From the NCBI GenBank assembly GCA_008933995.1, contig WARS01000036.1, positions 6,238,419 to 6,302,418 on the forward strand: DNA of 64,000 bases, given 5' to 3'. Each line of letters opens with the position of its first letter. Position 1 is the first letter of the stretch. The notes under the pieces are model-generated. The model did no database searches, was not told where the DNA came from, and saw only the letters and a list, made by a program, of their open reading frames with translations. The position numbers and the translations under genes are program-made. Of this stretch, positions 1 to 11,672 are shown in pieces. Source of the DNA: Datnioides undecimradiatus. Taxonomy: Eukaryota; Chordata; Actinopteri; Lobotiformes; Datnioididae.

Positions 1-228
1 GAATTACAGCCAATCAATGTCTTCAGTGTTTGTTATCAACAAATGACTCAGATTGATTAATTGTGACTCATTTTTAGTCAGTAAAATAAGCATGATCCAA
101 AAAATTGTTTTCAATTAAAAATACAACATGATACATTGTATTGATATTTACAGCTGAACAAAACGTGTAAATCTAAAGAAACTCACTGTAAGGTGGCAAA
201 AAAACTTCCCACTTCCTCTCCACTCCAG

Positions 229-925
229 TTGTACAACTTCTTGCGGTTCTGTGAGATGCTGCTAAAAACATCCTGCAAGGTGAAACGGATCCATCTCCTC
301 ACTACACAAGACGAAGTAGGTTATTTTACAAACGAGGTCACACTATATAGAGAATGTATGGCAGTTGTTACAGTCTCCTCTGTTCAGTTTGTGCTGTTGT
401 CTCACCGCCACTGGTCCTGTCCTGCAGGCGGACAGCGGCCAACAGACCAGCGCTCTGGCCGAGCTGAAAGAGAGTCTCAATGCTCAGGGAGTGACTTTGG
501 ATATTCAGTACTCCTCCACTATACACGACAGGGAGATCAGGTAGAGCTGACACATGAATCATTTCTCGCCAAAACCGGCACATTTGTTTTACATTTGCAT
601 TCCATTCTCTGTGATTGATAAATTGTGATTTTAGGTTCGACAATGGCTGGATCATCAAGATAGGAAGAGGGCTGGATTACTTTAAGAGACCTAAGGTGAG
701 ACTTCACACTTCATACAAGTTAAAATGTATCTGGTTACGTTGCTGCCATTGTCAGAATGACAGTGCTGATCGTCTCCCAGTCGACATGTTGAGTTCCGGT
801 TGTAAGCTGTGTTTCACTTTGTCTTCCAGGGACGATTCTCTATTGGATATTGTGACTATGACCTCAGGCAGTGCCAGGAAACCACCGTAGACATTTTTCA
901 CACCAAACATACAAAAACACTATGA
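229..925 (+). CDS. mitd1: MITD1, C-terminal part (5' end outside window)
   Basis: Last four coding exons of the MIT-domain protein MITD1, which binds ESCRT-III at the midbody and helps complete cytokinesis. Exons: 229-315, 428-540, 635-695 and 830-925 (stop TGA 923-925). All joins keep frame and use AG/GT sites, giving 118 residues. This part is the C-terminal phospholipase-D-like membrane-binding domain (MITD1_C). Recognisable stretches are [38 protein letters not shown] and the end [15 protein letters not shown], which closely match human MITD1 as remembered. The N-terminal MIT domain exons lie to the left. In-frame codons before 229 are intronic: the acceptor CACTCCAG ends at 228, and the conserved protein resumes at Leu-Tyr-Asn. 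Confidence 0.95.
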
Positions 926-1189
926 GATGTTCATAAAGCTTTAATTCCACTAATTTCTTCACTTCCTTACAAGGATTTGCCTTAACATTCAGGTACACTT
1001 GATCGGCCAACAGCTGTCTAACTGCAACAGGCTTTTTTGTCACACTCTTGACTGAATTTTATATTTATGGTGTCGTTTATGTAAAAGCATCTTTTATTCA
1101 TGAAAGGGTTCTTTCCTATCGCTTTTTTTTACTTCTATAAATGGCTGGTCTATAATTATCTGCAGAAAGATGCTTTTTAGGGTGTCACA

Positions 1190-1203
1190 CCGCCCTCTGG
1201 TGG
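1190..1203 (-). promoter_or_regulatory. CTCF-type core motif
   Basis: The minus strand reads CCACCAGAGGGCGG, which fits the published CTCF core CCASYAGRKGGCRS at every position. It lies 265 bp after the MITD1 stop, between MITD1 and CRACDL, where an insulator would be plausible. Binding is inferred only from the motif. Confidence 0.5.
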
Positions 1204-1250
1204 CAAAATAGATTAAAACGTTTTAAAATTTGTATTAAAAGTGCTCTTAC

Positions 1251-1256
1251 AATAAA
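1251..1256 (+). terminator. MITD1 poly(A) signal
   Basis: AATAAA 326 bp downstream of the MITD1 stop; the first canonical signal on this strand after the gene. Confidence 0.6.
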
Positions 1257-3289
1257 ATGTCTCTGTATGTTATCACTTGATTTTAACCCTATTTTGAGTC
1301 CAGTTCACTTAAAGTTCAGCATTTCAAATAAAAAATAGACAATTAAAAATAAACTTACTCACATACAAATATAATGATAAAATGAAGTCTTACTGGATAC
1401 GTACCTATAACTCAGGTAAGTCTTATTTTAGTGTCTTTATTTGCATTACTTAGTGATTTAACCATTCAAATAGCATCTCATTAATCACAGTCTTACTGCA
1501 ACTCCAGAAAAACGTAATGCAGCTGAAACTCTATCAGAGGCCAATACAGTATAATACAAAAACATATTTATTCTGCATCTCCTTTACACACTAGTCATGC
1601 ACAGGCACACTGTAAGTGGGTACAACTATTGTCCCAAGGCAGTTTCAACCCTTCCTAGAGGGATGTGAATTATGAGAAAGTTGTTATATTGGTAATGTGT
1701 GAGCCCAAAGTTTTGCATATTTGACTGTTATGTGACAACCCCAAATAAATCCCAGAAAAACCCTTTTAAAACCCACCAAATCCATTGGAAACTATCACAA
1801 GACACACAAGTAAAAAAACAACAGCAATGCAAAATACCCGGCTGAGAGGTAGAAAGAGCAGCAGTCCCCACACAGGAAGCCTCTCTCTTCTCATACTGGC
1901 AAAGGAGCTTTTTAGACTCATTTCCAGGCCAGGTGCACCTCACTGTGAGGACAGGAGAGGAAACAGACAGACCTGAAAAGGCTGTATGAGAAGAGTCTGG
2001 CTGGGGTTGCAGTAACAAGCTGTGTGTCACTTGATCAGAGTTTGATGACAAGAGTATTTTCGCTGTCATGGGAAAATATCCCCCTTGTTACATTTTCATG
2101 GGAAGCTGTTTTGTTTGAATGAATGGTCCCCCGCGTGAGTTCAAACAGCACTGTGATCGGATTATCTATTGGCCTTAATCTCGATATGCACAGTCCTCAT
2201 CCGGGAGGGACCCGGGAAGAAGAAATTATAATCCAGAGAAGCACATGAACCAGAGATGACCATAGCGGTGATGAATGTTCCTACCTTAATTTTTCCTTTT
2301 GCAGAGAGGACAAAAGCTGCGGCACTGTGAGTGTTGTAAACACACACTATATTTCAATATGTACACATATGAAACAACACATCAGCTGTAATGACAGTGT
2401 TTGATAAGATAAACTTGCATGCATGTTGTCCGTTATGCGACTATAACAGACAATAAATCTACAAATGATGGAAATAACCCTAACCACATCCCAGAGTCTT
2501 ATGTCACTGTGGTCTGTTAACATGCGGCATGTGTTTGGTTGCATGTAATCCAGATGTCAGTGGCTGGGGTTTATATTCTGATGGAGGAGATAAGGATTTG
2601 TGTGACAATGAGGAGCCTCATAAGAGAAGCTGCCCCCCCCCCTCCAAAACACACACACACACAAAATGTGGATGCTAAGGTTTTCTCATCACTTCCTGCT
2701 GCCCTCCCTCTTGCTGATTGTAGCCCAGTGGCCTAGATAGTGCTTCCACCTCTCAATACTATCCTGTATGAATGTGCAGAAAGTTGGGTTTACTGTTGCA
2801 GCACAAGGACAATTTAACAGACTTTTTGCCCTTATTTGCTGGTTTACAGCAGAAATACAGAGGAAACATGCTTTAACCATTCTTTGATGAAGATGACACA
2901 CATAACATTACAGTATTCGTATACAGTCGAAGGCTATACAAAATGTATCTCTTATGGCTGGTCCATTTAGATTTGAACTCTCACCAGAGGAGGAGATGGC
3001 TAATTCTTGGTTGGTGTTTTTTTGTTGGGTTTTTTTTTGTTTAATTTTTAACTTTCTAAGACACACATGCACATAGACCCCCCCTCTGTGATCACCCAGG
3101 GGTGTAAAAGCAACCCGGTGTAATGTGTAAACAGTTCCATGAGCCGTAATTCATGTCTGCCTGTCCTCTTTCCAACTGGAGCTTTATTTTTTTCCCTCTA
3201 CTCTCATTTCTGGGCCTAAAATCAGGTTAGCGTTTTATAAGGAGCTTAGCGCAGAGGGCCACAGTGTGCCACTAATGTAATAGAGTATA

Positions 3290-3450
3290 TCTCTCTCTAC
3301 CACTCTCTCTCCCTCTCTCTCTCTCTCATTCTCCTCTGTCCTCTTTTCTCTTTGTGCATTTGCTTACCCTGTCATGAAGTGTCCTTCCCTCTCTCTCTCT
3401 CGTTCTCTCTTCCTGTCTGTTTTTTTCTCTCCTTCCACTTCCCTTGCTCC
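3290..3450. repeat. CT-rich simple-repeat tract
   Basis: Imperfect (CT)n/(TCTC)n polypyrimidine tract, which also provides the pyrimidine run before the acceptor at 3478-3479. Confidence 0.7.
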
Positions 3451-3479
3451 CTTTCCTCTGCATCTCCCTCCGTCTGCAG

Positions 3480-3605
3480 ATGTGGACAACACGAGCCTGA
3501 GGTTTAAACGTAAGGACAGTGGCACAGCAGAGGCAAGACAACTCTGCTTGGAGAGGAGAACAAAGGCAGCGGAAGGGGGGCAGAGGGGCTGCTATTAGAC
3601 ACTAG
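3480..3605 (+). other. cracdl: Probable noncoding 5' exon of CRACDL
   Basis: A long polypyrimidine tract and TCTGCAG acceptor precede 3480, and CTAG|GTGAGT is a strong donor at 3605/3606. The exon has in-frame stops (TAG near its end) before the first good start codon in the next exon at 4885, so it is read as 5'UTR. It could instead be an exon of an unrecognised transcript; its link to CRACDL is inferred from position and strand. Confidence 0.45.
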
Positions 3606-4629
3606 GTGAGTTTGCTCATTTTGGCATTAAACTATGTGTGAATGCATGTGTGTTTTAACAGGTTTTCGTATTGAGAAGGGCTTTTTTCCTGAATGAGGGT
3701 CAGGTGAATTTTGTGTGCCACAGTACGTGCCATGGGAAGTTTGTGATTAAGATGTTGTGGATTATGGTGTTGTGAAATCTTGCAAGGATCTCTCTGCAAT
3801 GTCAATAATCCACTGGATTATCCTCTGTTTCTGTTGGGGCTATAGCTCGGCTCTCTGGATGACAAAAGTCTGAGGTACAGCCTTGATTCACGAGCACTTC
3901 AGTTTCATTCAGGGCTAGTGGTGACAAATCCACAGACAAATTGAAATGTTCTTGAAAGGCAAGAGGTTCAAAAGTTGTGTAAGTCAAATGTGACACACTA
4001 CTTCTTATATTGTTTCCAATAAGGTGTGCTTGTAGTCTGGGAACAGAGTGATAGGAGAGGTGCAGTGTGGACTTTGCATGTTTATCCGTAACCTAACACA
4101 TCTTGTCTTATCAGGCACCCATACTGTGCAGGATCAACCTGTGTTGACAACAGTTTCTTGGCTACACAGGGAGAGGTGTGTGATTCCTGGCCCACACTTT
4201 ATTATGTTGAATAAAACACAAGCTCCAATACAGGGTGCAAAATAAAGTCTGTAAAACAAAGGACAGCAAGCAGCCTGCACTCAGTCTTACATTCAGTGAC
4301 ACATCAACCCAATGTGGATGTTTGTCCATTGTGAGTTGCATAAGAAAAGCTGCCTGAGAGCAGGATTTTAGCTTTTGCTTTGTTCACAGAATATGATACG
4401 TTACTCAGGCTGCACTGCTATGTGACAGCGTGATATTAACGCATACCCCTACCAGTGCAATATGATAATAGAAATCTAAATACCTCCTCTGTAACCTGTG
4501 ATGTGCCTTTTCTTTATGACACAGTATTTAAGGCGTGTACTGTAATCCTTATAAAAGCTTCATTGATCATATCTTGTTGATCATAATGACAGAGTTTCCT
4601 CGGCATGCCCCACCTAGCTACAGTAAAGG

Positions 4630-4672
4630 TTTGTACCATTCATGACAATGCCAATAAACCTTTGAACCTTCA
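4630..4672 (+). repeat. Possible LINE 3' tail remnant
   Basis: CATGACAATGCCAATAAACC followed by TTTGAACC resembles the ends of L2/Rex-type LINEs in teleosts (ATGACAATAAA...). It is short and degenerate, so tentative. Confidence 0.3.
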
Positions 4673-4884
4673 GTCTAGTGGAGTGAATGTGTACGTCTGG
4701 CAGAGAGCAGAGGACATAGCACTGGTGTAATCACACCATGTTAGATGCCCAGCAGCATGTGACAACAGCCTCTATAAAATGCATGCCTGAGGTTTTAGTT
4801 GTCACAATTGCTTCTCATGATTGGTGCCCCTCTTTACGCGCTTTTGATGAAGTCTGTCCTGCATTTCTTTCAGAGATCAGACTG

Positions 4885-7800
4885 ATGGAGTCTTTCTGTG
4901 GAGATACTGAGGAAAGCACTGAAGACGCTCCAAGTGAGATTATCTGAAATGTAGTTTTTATTTTATTTGCTTTGTCTTTATAAGATAGTCAGTGTGTCGC
5001 TTCGAGAGGAGGGAAACACTTTGTAAGCATTACAGTGGAACATGTGATGAGCAGCATTTATTGTCAATGATAGAGAATCAGATAGCGAGTATATAGGGTG
5101 TGGAGAGGAAACTGTGTGTGTGTGTGTGTTTGTGTGAGCTGTTATGACCTGGTTCTATCTCCATCTCAATCTTTGTTAGGACGTAAAAAGTTCAAGCTCA
5201 AGACTCTTAAAACTCGTCTCTTCGGGAAGAGTAAGAGAGCAGGTGGAGAGGAAAACGCCAAACTGAGCCAGTCAGCCAGTGACATTACAGCAGGGGAGGG
5301 ACTCGGATCAGAGGAAGATTTGGCGTGAGTGTAAATGTTTACTTTGTAGCTCCATTTCTGCTCAGACTTCTAGTCGATGCCTTCACCCCTCTTCTGTTTT
5401 TGTACCCCCAACTGTTACAACAGATGCTCCCAGGGCATGATGGGATCACGGGCATTGTCCCATGACAGCATCTTTCTGGCTGATCAGGTCCTGACAGACG
5501 CTGAACCAGCCAGGGTCTTATCCCAGGAAAATGTTCATAGCAAGATCAAAGCTCTGCAGGTAGAGTCGTTTATTCTTGTTTATTTTGTTTTTGGGACCTG
5601 AGCCTTTGTAGACGTAGTTCTTGTGCTCTGGTATTATAGATGAAGCTTCAGCAACAGAAGATGCATTTGGGTCCGCCACCTCTGGTTCCGCCAATCAGAC
5701 GACCAGAGGATCCTGAAAGCCACTCTGGGGATGACGGTCTTTCCCACAGCCCACCCGAGAACTCAGGAAGTGACGTCACAAGCCAGGGAGCCCTGAGCAA
5801 GGTGATTTATTTTCTTACTTAAGTGATATACAGCAGGTTATCTGCCCTATTTAATACCAGTTCATGTTCAGTTTAGATGCAATTGGTAGAAGCTTATGCT
5901 TATGCTTGTTTTCCAGTTTAGATTAGTATAGCAAGTATAATATGTGCATTACCATGTGACCATGTGTGTTTCATTGTGTGCTTTCTATGGGGACTGAGCA
6001 TCATAAAAATGTCAACATTTTGCAAAATTTGAACTTCCTGCTGGGTCAAGTCTTAGATTAGAATAATGATTATGTTTAGTTTAAGGTGGTGATGTCAAGT
6101 GATAAGGTCTGTGATATTCCATATCCTCCTTTTGTCATTAAATCCCATGAAAATGCTATAAGCAATTTCCATCTTCCCCACGTTGAATGTGACACTCAAT
6201 CCCCACCAAGCTCATGTACTCATGTACTACTACTTAAGGCATAAATGACAAAAATAGGTCACAAATATAGAGTTTCATTTAAAAAAAGGCACAGTAATCC
6301 TTAAGCAGCTGTGCACTTCAGTTTTACAGTAAATATTGCATTTGTTGGGGACTATTTACAGGCTCAGATTCAGATTCACTGGGGAGTGTTCATGGCAGCA
6401 GAACGGTGTACATAGGACTGACTCAAAATAAAACTAACCATGACCATGGTAATGAAGGAGCTCATCACCCAGTGCAAATGTGTGGGTCATTACTGTGTTT
6501 TTATCATTTTTGTACAACCATGGAGGCCTGTAAGGAATAAACTATGTCAGGCTTTGGCAACACATGAAATATCAATAAGATAATAACATTGTTGGTTTTG
6601 ATCTTTTCAGGAGATTTGTTTAATATAATGCAATCACTTTGTTTTTCCTTTTTTTAGACTGCATCCCAGCCGCTCTCCCCTTCACTCTCATCCATCCCCA
6701 AACCTGCACCTCTGACTCCATCCCATCCTTTGCCTCAATCTGTCTCCTCCAATTCTTCTGTGGTTGAGGCCCCATTGGACTTAAGCTCTCCGGCCCAATT
6801 CATGCCCTGCCTGGACACGTCTGCTGCACGCCACCGGATGTCTATCAAGCCCAGAAACCAGAGGCCCAGCACCAAGAAGAGACTCTCTGCAGTGAGTGAA
6901 CATACTTATTTTTTCACTTTATACCATGTTTGCCAAGACATACACCTTTAAATACATTGTTTCTTTTTTTTTTTTTGCAGACTGACTCTAGGTCTCTCTT
7001 AGATGATCTTAACAACATTGATCACCCTGAGTCTGTCAGAGAAGAAGAGCAGCAGCAGCATAATACTCAAGAGGAGACAACACTTGAAACGGAGCGAGGA
7101 GGGGCCATCATTTCTATTACATCTGAGCCTCGTCCTTCAAAATCCTCAGACGAGGTACCAGTTGGACCAGAGGCATCTAAATCAACTCACAACTTTCCCC
7201 AGCAGGACCCAGCTCTCCCTGGCAGAGTCCCCTCTGTTCCCCCACAGGTTCTTAGAGTCAAGCCTCACAGACCAGCAGATGTAACATCCAGTGAACGTCC
7301 ACACTCATCTTTCATACCGTCAGAGGTGAAGGAGAAAAGACAGAGCGGGGTTGAGATACAAGTTACTTCCCATGAAAAGAAAAATACTCCAAACAAGGCA
7401 GGAATGACTGAAGTCTCCTCCGACCAGCCCTCAAGTGCCATCGGCTCTGTGGAGGCATTCAGGTCCTCCTCTGTTCAGCAGCAGGTTCAAGGTGAGACTG
7501 AGAGTACAGGGGTAATAAAGAGACCCGCCCCAGGATCGGGGTCCTTCCACTTCTCCATCACCACTGCCAAAAACCGAGATGTAGAAAGACCCAGATCAGG
7601 CAGCTTTGTGGGACTGCTGGAACAGATTGAATCCAGGCACCGAGCAGAGGAGAAACCATTTTCCAGCATGAAGGAAAAGGCAGAACTTAGAGACTTCCAG
7701 GCAAGAGGGGGCCCCTTTGCTGTGGGCAGACTTAGACAAGAGGGACCTCAACCCAAATGCTCAGTTCTGCCACGGGAGAGGAGGGAGGACCTCAAAAAGG

Positions 7801-10396
7801 TGGAATCAGTGACGCCATCTAAAAATGCACCAACTGATAGAGGTGCTGTCGAGGGGGAGGAGGTGGAGGCAGGTCAGGAGGTGGTGGAAGAGGCAGTGGA
7901 AGCACAGGAGGTTGAGGAGGATGAAGGAAAGAGAGCATTTGGCATTAAACTGCGCTCCACATCTCAGTCAATGAGATATCGGTCTGAGACCTCCTCTAAC
8001 CACAACACAAAGCCACCAATATGTGAGGAGCAATGTGACAAACAAAAAATACAGGAAACAACTGATAATGACACTATCGTCTTTAAAAAACTGTCAACAA
8101 ACAACACATCCTCCTCTGGAGACCTCCGAATGACAGGTGAGTCTTCCAGAAATCTTACTAATGTTCGATCTCACTTTCACTTTGTAAGGAAAAATCTTAT
8201 TCCATACTGTGCTCCTATCTTTTTTCAGTTCCCTATAGAGTTAAACATTTCACAGATGCACACTGTAATTTTCACATAGTACATATTCACTCTAAAGTGA
8301 TAAGATTCTTCACAGGGGACCTTTGTACTTTAATAGACTTTAACTTTAGAGAACTTTAACAGAGCTGCCAAGTGTGTCTAACTGAACTGTGTCACTCCTT
8401 AGATCCAGCCCCATCTGGCTTCTCCCTTTCAGTCAAGCATAACCCGCCATTGACCTGCGAACCTCACATCATGCCAACAGAACCAAAAACTAACTCCTCA
8501 AGCCCCAAAGAAGTTGAAACTGCCCTCGCACCACCCCAGGAGCCAAAACTCGATGCACAGACGGCCCCCCAAGCGGCCCCATCTGAGGTGTCCTGGATGA
8601 GCTTGGCCATGGAAAAGACAAGAAGCCTCCAACAGCTTTTTACTAGCAGATTTCCAAGAGATTTTACAGGTGCACAGACAGCAGCTAGACCCCAACCACA
8701 GGCGCAGGCAGTGAACCAAACAGAAACACAGACTGTGACACAAATACAGACACAGACTGTAAAAGCGCAAAGTAAAACTCCTCAAGAGGCTGCAATTCAA
8801 CCGTTAGCTGAGGCAGTAAAAGCAGAGACAGTGCAAACTAGAAATCAAGCACAGACTGTAAAAGCGCCACTAATGGTGGTGCAACAGAAGACGTTAGCAT
8901 CATCTGCTGTTCAGCCAAACATCTCTAAGGAGCAACAAACATCAAAACAAACTGGTGAACCCCAGGCGCACCCAAATACAACTCAGTCTGCCTCAGCATC
9001 TGTGCACACCAACCCACGGACGACCCTGTCTCCCTCGCGCTGTTCCGCACAAACAGAGACCTCATCTCAGTTTGCACAAAGTGCCACACTTGCGCAATCT
9101 TACCTTTCCCTGGGCCCACAACAACCCACCTGGAGCAATCGAAGTCTCCACCCCACCAACCAGCTTAAATCCACAACTTCAGCTCCAACTTCAGCTTCTT
9201 CCATCCCATCGGCTTCCCTTCCAGTTTCTGCCTTGGGAAAAGAGGAAAAAGAAGCCACAGTGCAAGAAAATGAGGGTGCGCCAACGTCAGGCAGACGGCC
9301 AGTTTGGGCTGGGTCAGTGAGCGAGAAGGCTGCTTTTTTGGAGAAACGAGCAGAGTGGACCGCTTCACCTGGAACCAAGGGGGTTTGTGGTACTTCTTTG
9401 TAACTGTCTTTCATACTGTGAATAATGCTGATGATTTTCTACAGTAGAGGTTTCCTTCTGTCAACAAACCCCATGAAACATCAAAAAAGAGGGCACGATA
9501 GTCAGTTCCTGAATACTGGACTTCACTGCACTGTTTAAGACAATCAGTGCTGAGTCCATTTCTTCCTTCTAAAGATGTTCAAAGTCAGGTCAGTGATATA
9601 ATTTCATATAACATGAAATAAATAGTGCACTGGTGGAGACACTATCCACATTAGCCACTTTGCTTTGGCATGCTAGTGAGCCTTTACAATAGCGGGATCT
9701 TGCGTGCATGTGTGAGGGATTGACTTAAAATAGGTTAAATTTCCCATGTTCATCCAAATGAAGAAATATGCCAGCCAGCACGATTTTGTAATGTGTTTTA
9801 ACAGTGGTTTATGTCTGGTGCACAGTATCAAGCTACATCAGACTCCAATTACATTGACAAGTTGACTTGTTAGAGAGATCAATACCTTGTTGGTTTGGGT
9901 CTTTTCATGGGATTTCTTGACAGTAATGCACTATTAAATATCATTGTATTTATTCCTTGAATGCTGTCAATTCAAATGGTATAACTCACAATTTTCCTCA
10001 GGTGGAAGTGAAGAAAGCTCAAATAGAGGTGCAGACATTAGGTGAATCCGCTGCCTCAGCCAAAATCGCACCTCTAAGCAAGGACACTAAACCAGAGGGG
10101 GTTCAAGGGTTAAAACCTGCAGGTGTGTTGACACAAGTAATTAAGGTAGAATTTAATATCTCAGTGTGCAGCAACATGACACAGCTTTCTTTCTTTCAGA
10201 GTCAAGTCCCACCAAAGTTCCAGACAGGCCTCGTGAGGACAAGTGGCTGAGGAAGAATGCACCATCATCTTCGTCACCCTCGTCATCACCCATAATGTCA
10301 TCAGCTTTGCAGTCCATGTCTGACAGCGGCCAACCATCCTGGATGGAACTGGCAAAAAGAAAGTCAATGGCCTGGAGTGATAAATCCATGGACTGA
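4885..10396 (+). CDS. cracdl: CRACDL (KIAA1211-like), capping-protein-inhibiting actin regulator family
   Basis: Nine coding exons: 4885-4933, 5180-5324, 5424-5559, 5640-5801, 6658-6891, 6981-8136, 8403-9382, 10002-10122 and 10200-10396. All phases agree, giving 1059 aa. Conserved family blocks in order: a basic N-terminus with RKKFKLKTLKTRLFGKSKR; GSRALSHDSIF (human CRACD has GTRAFSHDSIF); LDTSAARHRMSIKPRNQRPS; FGIKLRSTSQSMRYR; SWMSLAMEKTRSLQQL; and the C-terminus SWMELAKRKSMAWSD. The paralog CRACD restrains capping protein and so promotes actin filament growth; a similar role here is inferred. Most of the protein is low-complexity and probably disordered, with a Glu/Val-rich run at 7850-7930 and Gln/Thr repeats at 8690-8880. 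Its place between MITD1 and MGAT4A favours CRACDL over CRACD. The start at 4885 is the first ATG after an acceptor; a later start at 5439 (MMGSRAL) is possible. The donor at 9383 (GTTTGT) is weak but phase-consistent. Confidence 0.88.
6131..6630. mobile_element. MITE-like inverted-repeat element, copy A
   Basis: In the CRACDL intron 5802-6657. The left end has GTCATTAAATCCCATGAAAA near 6134. The right end has the inverted counterpart, with TTGTTGGTTTTGATCTTTTC at about 6591-6610 followed by GGAGATTT. The same end pair brackets about 0.5 kb at two other places in this window. Exact boundaries and target-site duplication were not determined. Confidence 0.45.
9456..9930. mobile_element. MITE-like inverted-repeat element, copy B
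   Basis: In the CRACDL intron 9383-10001. The left end is GTCAACAAACCCCATGAAAC near 9459. The right end, around 9887-9925, is TTGTTGGTTTGGGTCTTTTC then ATGGGATTTCTTGACAG, whose reverse complement restores the left end. The roughly 470 bp interior has no coding potential, which suggests a nonautonomous DNA transposon. Confidence 0.5.
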
Positions 10397-11672
10397 GAGG
10401 GAAAAGGGGCAGACAGACATATTGTTGCACGACAGCCCTGCAGACTGAGTGTTCTGTTGAATTTTTGGTTGACTCAGTCAGAAACATGTTCATTCAGTTC
10501 TGCTGAGGCTGCTGTGTTTGTGTTTAAGATTTTATTTAATTGTAAACTGTTAAATTAAGAGACAAAAAGAGGGATAATATATATATTAAAAAGTTCATTA
10601 TATCCTTCTCCACCTCAGACATTTCAAGATAAATGGTGTTTATGAATAATGTTTAATGTGATTTAGCAGGTCACTGCTGTTAAATAATAAAATTTCTAAT
10701 ATTACGTTTTTGAGTAATTTGTGCCTTAATGTAAGATGGCAAAGATATTGAATGACTAAATTAAAATATACAGAAATTAACTTCTTACACCCTCAACATC
10801 AGATTGATTTGTCAAAGCACCATATATGGGTAAAAACATTTTCTAACACATCATGAAGCATTAAAGGGTGAATGTGGATCAAGACCAATATATAATTTTA
10901 GAGAGTATGAGTAAAGACTTCCATATCCCAGGCCTTTTCCTGTGTGCTAAACTCACCAGTAATGTATGTGACTCATTGGACATTCACTTGCAATGCAGCC
11001 TCTCCTACAGGCCTTAACATTGTCACAGTGAAAATGGATCATTGCTGCTAATAGGATACAAACTGATACAATAATACAAATAATACAGACTGTATAATAC
11101 TAATACAGTTTTTGGTTAGAAACCAGAACATGTATTGGTCCTACATTACAAACACATTACTGATTGGGTTCATTATCACTCAAAAAGTGTGATGTTTAGT
11201 GCCTAAAAGACTTTAAGGGACTTGCTCTAACTCTACATCCATGGCATTAGTTTCGCTGATCTTCCTCATATGTTTAGATTACTGTGAATTAAACTAAAAT
11301 AGACGGAGTACCTAGTAAAAAAAGAAACCGGTTCTACAAAGACTGTCTTTGTGAAACCCTTAAATTTAATACTTGTTGACGCAACATGTGAATGAGCAGA
11401 AAACGGAAATCAAGTAAAGTGCCTCGAATTCGTATTTACAGAAACTGAGTAAATGTACTCAGTTACTTTTCACCACTGCAGACCTTCATTTAAATATCAG
11501 CCAGTTTTCGTCCTGAAACGGTGGTTTACATATAAGGATCCCTGGTTTGACAGTAGGGGTCGCTGCATGCCTGCTGTCTATTGCAAAATCTCCCCGTGTT
11601 ACGAAAACACACACACGTGAGGTTGTAAACAAGAGAGTGGATGAGGGGCGGCCATTGTCCGAGCTCAATGAT
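10397..11672. other. CRACDL 3'UTR and CREG2 upstream region
   Basis: AT-rich and without recognisable coding sequence. It holds the CRACDL poly(A) signal at 10686. The last 150 bp become GC-richer toward CREG2 exon 1; CATATAAGG near 11528 is a weak TATA-like candidate. Confidence 0.6.
10686..10691 (+). terminator. CRACDL poly(A) signal
   Basis: AATAAA 290 bp after the CRACDL stop codon. Confidence 0.6.

Larger units (their letters stand above)
926..3479. other. MITD1 3'UTR, then intergenic/upstream region of CRACDL
   Basis: No conserved coding sequence seen. The left part is the MITD1 3'UTR up to the poly(A) signal at 1251. The rest is AT-rich, with a CTCF-like site at 1190-1203, a short CA run near 2651 and a CT-rich tract at 3290-3450. 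The first CRACDL exon and promoter may lie here but I could not place them. Confidence 0.6.

Noticed and set aside
2161..2347. Short conserved-looking frames between MITD1 and CRACDL
   Set aside because: Fewer than 70 codons, no family similarity and no fitting splice phases with CRACDL.
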